64,000 nucleotides of DNA from Oscillospiraceae bacterium. Its GTDB lineage: Bacteria > Bacillota > Clostridia > Oscillospirales > Ruminococcaceae. Of this stretch, positions 1 through 8,288 are shown piece by piece (positions within the stretch are counted from its first letter, which is position 1; each line of letters opens with the position of its first letter). The stretch covers positions 868,001-932,000 of the forward strand of contig CP107210.1 of NCBI GenBank assembly GCA_025757985.1, written 5' to 3'. The position numbers and the translations under genes are program-made. Below the pieces are notes generated by a model, which was given only the letters and a program-made list of their open reading frames with translations, searched no databases and was not told the origin of the DNA.

Positions 1-1
1 C

Positions 2-241
2 TACACCGTTTTGAAGAAGCTCTGCGAGCGCGGTGTACTGCAAAATTCAGACGGTCAGGTGACAAGCCTGATCCGGCGGGAGGATGTCCAGCAGGCCGAG
101 AGTGCCGCCGTGGTGGACAAGACCTTCGGCGGCAGCCTGCCGCGCTTTGTGGCCGCCTTCCTCAACTCAAAGCCGATCAGCGAGGCCGAGGCTGCCGAGA
201 TCCGCGCCCTGCTGGACGCCGCCCAACAAAAGGAGGGGTAG
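2..241 (+). CDS. BlaI/MecI-family repressor, C-terminal part (cut by window start)
   Basis: The reading frame is open from base 2 and ends in TAG at 239-241, so only the last 79 residues are visible. They contain the end of a winged helix (a TVLKKLCERGVL stretch, matching the recognition-helix/wing region of BlaI/MecI repressors) and an acidic helical tail used in this family for dimerisation. Two bases separate it from the next gene, which encodes a BlaR1-like M56 protease. In known systems the M56 sensor triggers cleavage of the BlaI partner, so the pair is probably a cell-wall-stress switch. The family assignment relies on a fragment plus gene context; the N-terminal DNA-binding half cannot be seen. 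Confidence 0.75.
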   Translation, partial: YTVLKKLCERGVLQNSDGQVTSLIRREDVQQAESAAVVDKTFGGSLPRFVAAFLNSKPISEAEAAEIRALLDAAQQKEG

Positions 242-243
242 TT

Positions 244-2160
244 ATGCGCAGTATCGTACTTTCCTTTTTGCTGCTCAGCGCACGCGGCGCGGTGGCCGCA
301 GCGGCAGTCTGGTGCGTTTGCCGGGCGCTGCGCCGCGCCCACGCCCCCAGCCGCCTGCTGTGCTGGCTGTGGCTGGCCGTGGGGGTACGGTTCGTGCTGC
401 CGTGGGGCATTCCGCTGCGGCTGCCCCGCCCGCAAAGCGCCCCGCTGGCTGCCGCCGCCGACACCGTGCAGGAGCTGGGTGCGCTGCCGCTTCCGGATTT
501 GGCACCGGCAGCACCTGCCGCTGCGGTCGCGCTGCCGTGGTACGCCCGGCTGACCCTTTGGCATGTACTGGCGGCAGTCTGGCTGGCCGGTGTGCTGGTG
601 CTGGCGCTGCGCGGCCTTGCAGGCTATTGGCGGCTGCGCCGCAGCGTTGCACTGGCCTGCAGGGCACCGGACGGCTGCTACGGCGGGGCCTGTGTGGCTG
701 CACCGTTCACACTGGGCATCCTGCACCCGCGCATCTATCTGCCGGACAGTCTGCGGGGCACGGCCCGGCAGGCCGTGCTGCTGCATGAGCAGACCCACAT
801 CCGCCGCGGTGACCCGCTGACCAAGCCGCTGTTTTATGCCGCAGTCTGTCTGCACTGGTTCAACCCGCTGGCATGGCTGGCGTTCCGCGGTTTTGAGCGC
901 GACATGGAGGCCGCCTGCGATGAGGCCGCCGTGCAGGGCCGCCCCCTGCCCGAGCGCAGCGCCTACTGCGAAACGCTGCTGCAGTTTGCCGTGCAGGGGC
1001 AGCGGGTGCCGGGCAGCCTGACCTTCGGGCAGGGCAGCGTAAAGGGGCGCATCGTGCATCTGCTGCACTACCGCCGTCTGGGCGCGGGGGCACTGGCGGT
1101 CTGCATAGCCGTGGTCGGCCTCTGCTTTGCCGCCTGCATGGTCCGACCGGAGCTGTCCGCACAGCCCGAGACCACAACAGCCGCACCGGAAAGCCCGGCC
1201 ACCGCCGAGACCGCCCAGCCAGCCGAAACGCCCGCGCCGGCGGTGCAGCCCTCTGCCCTGCCGACATTGAGCGATGCCGCAAACAGCCCGCGCTTCCTCT
1301 GCCCGGTCGATTACAAGTACATCTCCCGTTTCCGTTCGGACGAGGACGGACACCGCGGCGATGACCTCTGTGCGGATGAGGGCACCGAGATCCGCGCTGC
1401 CGCGGATGGCGTGGTGCTTGCCGCACAGGAGCATTACAGCTACGGCATTTTTGTCGAGCTTGACCACGGTACCGACGCCGACGGTCTGCGCTGGGTCACG
1501 CTGTACGCCCACATGAAGTCCTGCGCCGTTGTGCCCGGGCAGACCGTGACCGCCGGGCAGGTCATCGGGTACGTGGGTTCCACCGGGTACACCACCGGCA
1601 ATGCCTGCCATTTTGAGATGCGCATAAACGACATCCTTACGGAGCCGCGCTATTTTACCGCCTACACAGGCAGTGATGCCGCCGAGCTGACGCAGGAAAA
1701 GGCAGACGAAATTCTGGCCGAGGCCGTGCGCCACGCTGCTTCCGACCAGACGACTGCCGTTGATGGAGCTGCCGCCCTTTCCGGCGTGGATCTCTTTACC
1801 CTGCCGGTCGCGCCCCCGCCGCAGGTCAGCGGCTATGCCCCCGAAAACGGCCACTCCGGCATTGACTTTGCCGCCGAGGAGGGCGCGGAGGTTTACGCCG
1901 TTGCCGGTGGTATCGTGACCGCCGCCGACTACGATGTTGAAAAGGGCAACTATGTCGTCCTTGACCACGGCGGCGGGCTGGAAACAGAGTATCAGCACAT
2001 GAAGTCGCTGCTCGTCTCTGCCGGGCAGTCCGTGGTTCAGGGCCAGGTCTTGGGATATGTGGGCAACACCGGCAATTCCACCGGGCCGCACCTGCACTTT
2101 GAGGCACGGCAGGACGGCGCGCCCGCAGACCTGACCGGGACTGCCCTATTAGCGGAGTAA
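244..2160 (+). CDS. BlaR1-like M56 metalloprotease fused to two M23 peptidase domains
   Basis: 638 residues. The N-terminal half (about 1-300) has several membrane segments and an M56 core: HEQTH at 181-185 and a downstream CDE at about 225-227 that fits the third zinc ligand. An Ala/Pro/Thr linker (about 303-345) leads to two LytM/M23 domains. The first (about 350-470) keeps H370, D374 and H423 but has Ala454-Cys-His456 where M23 enzymes have His-x-His, so it is probably inactive. The second (about 525-625) keeps H537, D541, H585 and HLH 616-618. BlaR1 proteins normally carry a penicillin-binding sensor domain here, so this may sense or cut peptidoglycan and signal to the upstream repressor. 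Start: ATG after AGGAGGGG. Confidence 0.85.
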   Translation: MRSIVLSFLLLSARGAVAAAAVWCVCRALRRAHAPSRLLCWLWLAVGVRFVLPWGIPLRLPRPQSAPLAAAADTVQELGALPLPDLAPAAPAAAVALPWYARLTLWHVLAAVWLAGVLVLALRGLAGYWRLRRSVALACRAPDGCYGGACVAAPFTLGILHPRIYLPDSLRGTARQAVLLHEQTHIRRGDPLTKPLFYAAVCLHWFNPLAWLAFRGFERDMEAACDEAAVQGRPLPERSAYCETLLQFAVQGQRVPGSLTFGQGSVKGRIVHLLHYRRLGAGALAVCIAVVGLCFAACMVRPELSAQPETTTAAPESPATAETAQPAETPAPAVQPSALPTLSDAANSPRFLCPVDYKYISRFRSDEDGHRGDDLCADEGTEIRAAADGVVLAAQEHYSYGIFVELDHGTDADGLRWVTLYAHMKSCAVVPGQTVTAGQVIGYVGSTGYTTGNACHFEMRINDILTEPRYFTAYTGSDAAELTQEKADEILAEAVRHAASDQTTAVDGAAALSGVDLFTLPVAPPPQVSGYAPENGHSGIDFAAEEGAEVYAVAGGIVTAADYDVEKGNYVVLDHGGGLETEYQHMKSLLVSAGQSVVQGQVLGYVGNTGNSTGPHLHFEARQDGAPADLTGTALLAE

Positions 2161-2164
2161 CAAG

Positions 2165-3394
2165 ATGAAATACAGGCACTTCCCCGCCGCTGTATTGGCG
2201 GCGGGGCTGCTTTTTTGTACCCTTTTTTCGGGTTTTGCCGCCTATGCGGATGATAAAAAGGGCGAATTAACGCAAAACCAGACCGAAACCCGGCAGGAGT
2301 ACGAGGCCGCGCAGTCCGCACTGGCCGCGCTGCAGGCGCAGCAGGCCCAGACCGAGGGCGAGATCCAGTCGCTGAACGGACAGGCCGCCGAGCTGGCGGG
2401 GCAGATTGAGGCGGTAACCGCTGCCGTGCAGCAGGCACAGACAGAGCTTGACGCGCGTTTGTCTGATGCGGAAGCCGCACGGGCTGCCCGGGACGCCAAG
2501 CAGGCGGAGTACGAGGCACGCCTTGCCGTCTGCAAGGAGCAGCTGCGCGCAATGCAGCGGCTGGACGGCGGCGGGGCGCTCTGGCTGCTGACACAGGCCA
2601 AAAGCCTGTACCAGCTGCTGACCTTTGACACCGTGCTGCGCCAGATGAGCGCCAAAAACAGTGCCGTGCTGGCCGAGCTTGACGCTGAGGCCGCCGCGCT
2701 GGAGCAGGCCCGCGCCGAGGCCGAGGACGCCGCCCGCCGCGCTGAGGCCGCAAGAGCCGAGCTGGAGGGCCAGCAGACTGCCCTGCACACCGCGCAGAGC
2801 CAGCTGGAAGCTGCCCTGCTGGATGCCAACAGCACACTGACCGCCCAGCAGGCCGCCGCACAGGCCCAGACCACCGTGACCGATGCCGCGAAAAAAGCCT
2901 ACGAGGAGGCTACTGCCGCGCTTGATGCCTATGTGCGAGCGCAAAGCCGCCGCTACACAACGGCAGAGCTGCGGCTGACCAGTCTTAATTTCCGCTGCCC
3001 GCTGGACAGCTACGGGCGCATCACAACACAGTTCGGCGAGGCGGACCCATGGGGCATCCCCCACAGAGGCACCGACTTTGCCGCGCCGGGCGGCACACCG
3101 ATCTACGCCATTGCGGACGGCATCGTCAGCGCCGCGCGGGCGATGAACAGCTACGGCAACTGCGTACAGGTCAGCCACGGCACAGCGGATGACGGCTGCC
3201 GCTATGACAGCCTGTATGCCCACATGAGCAGCATTGCCGTGGCGGAGGGCACCGCCGTGCAGCGCGGCGATCTGCTGGGCTATGTGGGCAACACCGGCAA
3301 TGTCTACGGTGCCGGCGGCGGGTATCACCTGCATCTTGAACTGCGGGTGAACGGCAGCCGCACAGACCCGCTGGGCTATGTGCCGAGCCGGTAG
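2165..3394 (+). CDS. Secreted M23 peptidase with long N-terminal coiled coil (EnvC/NlpD type)
   Basis: 409 residues. A signal peptide (hydrophobic 6-27, likely cut after AYA) is followed by an Ala/Gln/Glu-rich coiled coil from about 30 to 265 and a C-terminal M23 domain with HRGTD and HLHLE zinc-site motifs. This is the layout of EnvC-like murein hydrolases and hydrolase activators that act on septal or turnover peptidoglycan. The M23 ligands look intact, so it may be an active endopeptidase. It starts four bases after the M56-M23 fusion, in the same operon. No ABC partner like FtsEX is visible next to it. Confidence 0.85.
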   Translation: MKYRHFPAAVLAAGLLFCTLFSGFAAYADDKKGELTQNQTETRQEYEAAQSALAALQAQQAQTEGEIQSLNGQAAELAGQIEAVTAAVQQAQTELDARLSDAEAARAARDAKQAEYEARLAVCKEQLRAMQRLDGGGALWLLTQAKSLYQLLTFDTVLRQMSAKNSAVLAELDAEAAALEQARAEAEDAARRAEAARAELEGQQTALHTAQSQLEAALLDANSTLTAQQAAAQAQTTVTDAAKKAYEEATAALDAYVRAQSRRYTTAELRLTSLNFRCPLDSYGRITTQFGEADPWGIPHRGTDFAAPGGTPIYAIADGIVSAARAMNSYGNCVQVSHGTADDGCRYDSLYAHMSSIAVAEGTAVQRGDLLGYVGNTGNVYGAGGGYHLHLELRVNGSRTDPLGYVPSR

Positions 3395-3445
3395 GGATAA
3401 ATTTTATCGGCAGCCTGCGAAGGCCCCCTCTCCCCTGCGGACGAT

Positions 3446-4828
3446 TTGAAAACGAGGTTTCCTATTTTGACCTTCGGTGATTTTTTGTATTTTGTCGGCT
3501 TTCAGGTCGAATATACCGCCGTGCGCCTCGCGCGCAGGGTGTGGGCGGCAGCACAGTGGGCTGCGTGGGCCGCGCTTACGCTGCTGGCTGTGCTGCTGCG
3601 GCCTGTGGTGCGGGCGGCGGCAAATTTCAAGGCGGCGCTCTGCGCCCCGCGGCAGCTGGCAGATTATCTGCTGCCCGTGCTGGCCTGCGCAGCGCTGGCC
3701 GTCTACCTGCGCACAGCGCTCTCCCAGCCCTTTGTGCTGCGGGTCGAGGTAAACGGCCAAAGTGTCGGCTATGTGGCCGGTGAAGCAGCCTTTGAGGCAG
3801 CGCGCGCCGATGTGCAGGCCCGCATCAATGGGGTGGCCGACTGGCAGATACAGCCGGAGTACACCCTTGTCCGGGGCGGCGCAGATACCCCTACTCTGAC
3901 CGAGCGGGAAATCGCCGATGCCATCCTGCGCGCCTCCGGCGGGGAGATCACCGAGGGGACCGCCGTCTACATAGACGGCGCGCTGCAGTTCATCACCACC
4001 GAGGGTGACCACCTGCGGCAGTTCCTCTATGCGCTGCGCCGCCCCTGGCAGCGCGAGGGTGTGCAGACAGCCTTTGTGCATGGGCTGCGCATGGTGGACG
4101 GCATCTACCCTGCTGCTGCAGTCACACCCTACCCTGATCTGATAGAGGCGCTGCAGCACGGGGACGGCCTGTTGCAGGTCAAGGTCGTGCGGTATGAGAC
4201 CGTGACAAAGGCGCTGCCCTTTGAGACACAGACCGTTGAGGATCCCGCGCTGGACTTTGGCAAGACCGAGACCGTACAGGGCGGGCAGGACGGTGCCGAG
4301 CAGGTCACAAGCGAGATCACCGAGATAGACGGCACGGTCGTGGCTGTGCAGGCCGTGGATGTACAGCTTTTACAGCCCGCCGTGCCGCAAATCGTACACC
4401 GCGGCACCCGGCTGAAGGACGGCATGGTGGGCAAACTGGGCACCGGCAGCTTTCTCTGGCCTGTGCCGGGGTATTCGGGCATCAGCCGGTGGGCTAATCT
4501 ACCCTATGGCCACCGCGGGGTGGACATCACTGCAGCCTACGGCACACCCATCTACGCCGCCGACGCCGGCACCGTTATTGCCGCAAAGTGGCATAACCAC
4601 CCCACCATGAGCTGGGGCTACTATGTGGAGATCGACCACGGCAACGGCTACAAAACGCTCTACGCGCACATGTGCCGCTATGTTGTACAGGCCGGGCAGA
4701 CCGTGGAAAAGGGTCAGCTGATCGGCTATGTGGGCGCTACGGGTGCCGCCACCGGCAACCACTGCCATTTTGAAATGTATTACAACAACGCCCTGATCAG
4801 CGCACGGAATGTGTTCCCGGATATATAA
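3446..4828 (+). CDS. Membrane-anchored G5/M23 peptidoglycan endopeptidase
   Basis: 460 residues read from a TTG start at 3446. A hydrophobic stretch (about 35-90) probably anchors it. A G5-type domain follows in the middle (a KTETVQGG-like segment and a VTSEITEIDGTVV run), then a C-terminal M23 domain with HRGVD and HCHFE zinc motifs. G5 domains commonly bind cell-wall glycans, so this is a wall-targeted endopeptidase. It is the third M23 gene in a row and lies 51 bases after the second. The Shine-Dalgarno before the TTG is weak, so the exact start is uncertain, but the conserved-looking GDFLYFVGFQ stretch a few residues in argues against a much later start. Confidence 0.8.
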   Translation: MKTRFPILTFGDFLYFVGFQVEYTAVRLARRVWAAAQWAAWAALTLLAVLLRPVVRAAANFKAALCAPRQLADYLLPVLACAALAVYLRTALSQPFVLRVEVNGQSVGYVAGEAAFEAARADVQARINGVADWQIQPEYTLVRGGADTPTLTEREIADAILRASGGEITEGTAVYIDGALQFITTEGDHLRQFLYALRRPWQREGVQTAFVHGLRMVDGIYPAAAVTPYPDLIEALQHGDGLLQVKVVRYETVTKALPFETQTVEDPALDFGKTETVQGGQDGAEQVTSEITEIDGTVVAVQAVDVQLLQPAVPQIVHRGTRLKDGMVGKLGTGSFLWPVPGYSGISRWANLPYGHRGVDITAAYGTPIYAADAGTVIAAKWHNHPTMSWGYYVEIDHGNGYKTLYAHMCRYVVQAGQTVEKGQLIGYVGATGAATGNHCHFEMYYNNALISARNVFPDI

Positions 4829-4850
4829 TTAAATTTATTTTGCAAACCAC

Positions 4851-4879
4851 TTTACTTTTTTGTTTTCCCGTGGTAGAAT
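4851..4879 (+). promoter_or_regulatory. Sigma-A-type promoter for the Lrp/AsnC gene
   Basis: TTTACT at 4851-4856 and TAGAAT at 4874-4879, spaced by 17 bases, in an AT-rich stretch after the M23 operon. It would drive the regulator at 4967 through a leader that carries a terminator-like hairpin. Confidence 0.55.
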
Positions 4880-4901
4880 ACTTCACATAGTAAAGCTGAC
4901 C

Positions 4902-4946
4902 AAGCTCTCGTTCAGGTGCAATGACGCACACGGACGGGAGCTTTTT
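4902..4946 (+). terminator. Terminator-like hairpin in the leader of the Lrp/AsnC gene
   Basis: Arms AAGCTCTCGT (4902-4911) and ACGGGAGCTT (4934-4943) pair with one mismatch and run into five T residues. It lies between a good promoter and the start codon at 4967, so it could be an attenuator; it could instead simply terminate readthrough from the upstream M23 operon. Confidence 0.5.
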
Positions 4947-4966
4947 GCCTAAAATGAGGTACTGCT

Positions 4967-5413
4967 ATGGATCACATCGACCGCAAAATCATCGACATTC
5001 TGCAAAATAATGCCCGTTCCCCGCTCAAGGAGATCGCCGACCATGTGTTTTTGTCCAGCCCTGCTGTGTCAGCCCGCATCGCCCGGCTCGAAAGCTCGGG
5101 GACTATCTCCGGCTATCAGGCGCAGGTCGATGCCCCCAAGCTGGGGTACATGGTCAAGGCCTTCATCAATCTGGATATGGACCCCCAGCGCAAGCCGGAG
5201 TTTTACCCGTATATCCAAAACTGCCCCCATGTGGTGGAGTGCAACTGCGTCACCGGCGATTACAGTATGCTGATCGAGGTGCTGTTCGGCACAACACAGG
5301 AGCTGGACCAGTTCATCAACCATCTGCAGCAGTTCGGCCGCACCCGCACCCAGATCGTCTTTTCTACCCCGGTAGAGCATCGCGGCGTGCCGGTGGCAGT
5401 GCCGGAGGAATGA
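4967..5413 (+). CDS. Lrp/AsnC-family transcriptional regulator
   Basis: 148 residues, the normal length. An N-terminal helix-turn-helix (about 1-60; the DRKIIDILQNNARSPLKEIA helix 1-2 pattern) is followed by a RAM/AsnC ligand-binding domain with the typical VTGDYSMLIEV core. Such proteins form octamers and sense amino acids. The gene is convergent with an auxin-efflux-type carrier that ends at the next base, so the two may or may not be linked. The ATG at 4967 lies after AATGAGG. The preceding promoter and terminator-like hairpin suggest regulation at the leader. Confidence 0.9.
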   Translation: MDHIDRKIIDILQNNARSPLKEIADHVFLSSPAVSARIARLESSGTISGYQAQVDAPKLGYMVKAFINLDMDPQRKPEFYPYIQNCPHVVECNCVTGDYSMLIEVLFGTTQELDQFINHLQQFGRTRTQIVFSTPVEHRGVPVAVPEE

Positions 5414-6355
5414 TTACAGGTATCCCCCGCAGCGCAGCAGGAAGATCCAGCCCGTCAGCGTCAGGGCAGAAAGCAGCGTTGTCAGGGCGATGCAGCTGGA
5501 TGTCAGCACGCCCTCATGGCCCATATTCTTGCTCATGACATAGGCGCTGGGGGTCGTAGGGCTGCCCAGCATGATGAGCAGCGCAACGAGTTCTTCATCC
5601 CGGAAGCCGAGCGCTACTGCACAAGGCAGAAACACCGCCGCCAGACCGACCGTCTTGATGAAGGCCGCCGCCACCGTGGGGCCGAGCTTTTGGATGGCCT
5701 TTGTTCCCTCAAACGATGCGCCGATCGACAAAAGCGACAGCGGCGTGGTGAGGGACGCAAGGCTGCTCATGGTCTTGGTGACCATCTGGGGCAGCGTGAA
5801 CGGCAGCAGCGCATAGACTGTGCCAAAAAGGATGCCCAGCAGGATCGGGTTGGTGGCAACCCCGCGCAGCAGCTGCCCGGCGCTCGGTGTGCTGCGCTGC
5901 AAGGGGGATTCCATCATTAAGATAAGCACGGCAAAAATGTTGAACAGCGGCACACTGCCCAGAATCATCAGCGGGGCCATGCCCGCATTGCCGTAGATAT
6001 TCTGGATGAACGCCACGCCCAGCACGGCGGCGCTGCTGCGGTAGCCCGCCTGCACAAACTCCCCCACCAGAGCCTTGTCCTTCAGGAAGCGCTTGGCCCC
6101 TGCCCAGACGGCCAGAATGCCGACAAGCGTAGCCGCAAAGCAGAACAGCACAAATCCGGGCTGGAAATCATGCAGAATATCCACACTGCCCATGTCGAGA
6201 AACAGCATGGCAGGCAGCGTGACCTTAAAGCAAAGCTTATCCGCTGCCTTGCAGAATGCAGGCGGCAAAAAGCCTGTCTGCCCCAGCAGATACCCCACCA
6301 CCATGACAAAGAACACCGGCATGGTGGCATTCAGACTAAACAGCAGGTTTTGCAT
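5414..6355 (-). CDS. AEC-family (auxin efflux carrier) transporter
   Basis: 313 residues starting MQNLLFSLNATMP, chosen because GAGGGG lies just upstream; a longer frame would run back into the tRNA-Leu terminator and is rejected. About ten hydrophobic segments in two halves joined by a polar middle match the AEC family (PF03547), which includes malate and other organic-anion permeases and auxin-efflux-like proteins in bacteria. The substrate cannot be read from sequence. It ends directly against the stop of the convergent Lrp/AsnC gene, with no visible terminator between them. Confidence 0.85.
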   Translation of the reverse strand: MQNLLFSLNATMPVFFVMVVGYLLGQTGFLPPAFCKAADKLCFKVTLPAMLFLDMGSVDILHDFQPGFVLFCFAATLVGILAVWAGAKRFLKDKALVGEFVQAGYRSSAAVLGVAFIQNIYGNAGMAPLMILGSVPLFNIFAVLILMMESPLQRSTPSAGQLLRGVATNPILLGILFGTVYALLPFTLPQMVTKTMSSLASLTTPLSLLSIGASFEGTKAIQKLGPTVAAAFIKTVGLAAVFLPCAVALGFRDEELVALLIMLGSPTTPSAYVMSKNMGHEGVLTSSCIALTTLLSALTLTGWIFLLRCGGYL

Positions 6356-6379
6356 TGCGGCACCCCTCATTTCTTTATA

Positions 6380-6425
6380 AAAACAAAAAAGAAAAGTCCC
6401 ACAGCGAAAAACTGTAGGACTTTTC
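6380..6425 (-). terminator. Terminator of tRNA-Leu
   Basis: Near-perfect arms GAAAAGTCC and GGACTTTTC (6391-6425) with inner CACAG/CTGT pairing; the minus strand then runs into T-rich sequence (6380-6390). It directly follows the tRNA CCA end. Confidence 0.8.
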
Positions 6426-6426
6426 T

Positions 6427-6510
6427 TGGTGCGGAAGATGGGACTTGAACCCACACGTCATAGACACACGCACCTCAAACGTGCCTGTCTGCCGATTCCA
6501 GCACTTCCGC
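6427..6510 (-). tRNA. tRNA-Leu(GAG)
   Basis: Class II tRNA of 84 nt including an encoded CCA. Acceptor GCGGAAG pairs with CTTCCGC, the anticodon stem CACGT/GCGTG encloses loop TTGAGGT (anticodon GAG), a long variable arm follows, and GGTTCAAGTCC forms the T arm. Confidence 0.92.
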
Positions 6511-6535
6511 TCAAATCGCATTGACTGCGAGAGAT

Positions 6536-6565
6536 ATAATACCACAATCCACACCCAAAAGTCAA
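6536..6565 (-). promoter_or_regulatory. Promoter of tRNA-Leu
   Basis: On the minus strand TTGACT (6560-6565) and TATTAT (6536-6541) are 18 bases apart, ending 26 bases before the tRNA 5' end. Confidence 0.65.
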
Positions 6566-6597
6566 GCCTTCTGCGAAAGTTTTATTCACGAATTGCC

Positions 6598-6644
6598 AAA
6601 AAACGCCCTGCGCCCCCGGAGGTTTCCTTCCGGGGGCGCAGGGC
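6598..6644 (-). terminator. Strong terminator after the GPH symporter gene
   Basis: GC-rich hairpin with 15-base arms (GCCCTGCGCCCCCGG and its complement, 6605-6644) followed on the minus strand by six T residues (6598-6603). It ends the GH2-symporter unit. Confidence 0.9.
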
Positions 6645-6673
6645 TGTTTATGAAGAGAAAAGAAAATGGCAAA

Positions 6674-8236
6674 TCAGGCGCGGTAGCTTTCGGGCAGCTG
6701 GTCAAGGGTCTGCCACTTCTCCATGGCAGCCTCCAGCGTCATACCGTTTGCAACGGCATCGCGGCGGCAGGCGTTGACAGCCTGAATCTCCTTCATCTTC
6801 TCACCGGTCAGGGCGTAGCCCTTCATGGCGATGAGGGTGGCCGCCCAGGCGACCATCGGGATAGCGCAGAACAGCACGATGACAACGACATTCATGCCCG
6901 GCGTGTAGGGGTCATACTGGGTAGGCAGGTTGTTCAGGCCGATGAAGGTCACAGCGATGCCGACGACCGTGGCAGCCAGACTGGACACCAGCTTATCGAC
7001 AAGGCTGAACAGCGTACCCATGATGCCGGGGATATACTTGCCGGAGCGGTAGGTCTCGTAATCGGAGCAGTCGGCGACCATCGGGATAGGCATATCGGCA
7101 GTGGCGTAGTATGCACCGTAGCCGATGCCGAAGAAGAGGACAAACAAAACCGTGTACAGATTGATGGACAAGCCATTCTCCCCCAGCAGGCTGAGGTGGA
7201 ATGCATCACCGTGGCCCCACAGCAGCAGCAGGACCAGCACGCCGACATAGCAGGCCAGCGCCACACCGACATACTTTGTCAGGCTTGCCTTCTGGCCCTT
7301 CTTCTGGCTTGTGCGCACAGAGAGCAGGAAGAACGGCACACTGAACAGATAGCCCAGCACCATCATGGGCAGATACAGCCCATCGTAAGCGCCCATCATG
7401 CAGCCGTACAGCATGCAGAGGACCGTTGTGTTGTTGGCGATGGAGAGCGCCAGCTTGGTGCCGGCACCCGCGATCATCAGCCGCTGCATGGGCTTGTTTT
7501 CCCTGATGATCTGGATATATTCGCTGACCTTGACCTTCTGGGGCTTTTCGCCGCCGATGCCGAAATACTTGGGCTGGTCCTTCTCCCAGATGCCGATGAT
7601 GGCAAGGATGGTCAGCACAACCGACATAGCGATGCCGACCGGGGCCAGCGTGCGGAAGAACCCTGCGGAGGAGTAGCCGCCCTCATAGCTTTTGGCCAAA
7701 ATCGGCGCCAGAAACTGCATGATGCCCATGCCCAGCAGGGAGCCGACCGTGTTAAAGATCGTGAAGAGCGGGCGCTGCTTCGGGTCGTTCGTCAGCACAG
7801 TCTGGCCGGAACGGGTGCAGCTGGTCTGGAAGGTATAGCCGATGACCCAGACGAAGTACAGCCCCACAAACGCGGCATAGCGCGCCCACATCATGGTATC
7901 AGGGATCATGGGGGTGATGCCGTACAAAATCAGGATGCTGACGGCCATGATGATATTGCCGATGGCCATAAACGGGCGGAACTTACCGAATTTGCCGTTC
8001 GTGCGGTCCATCAGCGCACCGATGATCGGGTCGGTGATAGCGTCGCACAGACGCATGGCCGTGACCATGACCGAGGCAAACAGGGTGCCCAGCGCCAGCA
8101 CATTGCTGCCGAAGGTAGCAATGTAGGAAAGCACCAGGACATAATAGACATTGGTGGCACCGTTGTTCAGCGGAAACAGTACCAGCTGGTAGAGTTTGGC
8201 GCGGTTGACATTCGACGCCTTTGCATTTTCGCTCAT
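6674..8236 (-). CDS. GPH-family (MFS) glycoside:cation symporter
   Basis: 520 residues with about twelve membrane segments. The N-terminal NNGATNVYYV and DAITDPIIGALMDRTNGKFGKFRP features are typical of the glycoside-pentoside-hexuronide:cation symporters (MelB, XynP, UidB). It imports a sugar or glycoside with a cation across the plasma membrane. The GH2 glycosidase ends 52 bases upstream on the same strand, so uptake followed by intracellular hydrolysis is the likely pathway. Start: ATG with AAAGGAG eight bases upstream. UidB-like (glucuronide) and galactoside transport are both possible. Confidence 0.9.
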   Translation of the reverse strand: MSENAKASNVNRAKLYQLVLFPLNNGATNVYYVLVLSYIATFGSNVLALGTLFASVMVTAMRLCDAITDPIIGALMDRTNGKFGKFRPFMAIGNIIMAVSILILYGITPMIPDTMMWARYAAFVGLYFVWVIGYTFQTSCTRSGQTVLTNDPKQRPLFTIFNTVGSLLGMGIMQFLAPILAKSYEGGYSSAGFFRTLAPVGIAMSVVLTILAIIGIWEKDQPKYFGIGGEKPQKVKVSEYIQIIRENKPMQRLMIAGAGTKLALSIANNTTVLCMLYGCMMGAYDGLYLPMMVLGYLFSVPFFLLSVRTSQKKGQKASLTKYVGVALACYVGVLVLLLLWGHGDAFHLSLLGENGLSINLYTVLFVLFFGIGYGAYYATADMPIPMVADCSDYETYRSGKYIPGIMGTLFSLVDKLVSSLAATVVGIAVTFIGLNNLPTQYDPYTPGMNVVVIVLFCAIPMVAWAATLIAMKGYALTGEKMKEIQAVNACRRDAVANGMTLEAAMEKWQTLDQLPESYRA

Positions 8237-8288
8237 GGGCTGCTCCTTTATCGGTATTTGTTATGGCATTGCCGCCCCCGGCGGCCTT

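Noticed and set aside
55..2097. 680-codon minus-strand open frame opposite the M56-M23 gene
   Set aside because: It is a shadow of a high-GC gene on the plus strand; the product is low-complexity and has no ribosome site or domain pattern.
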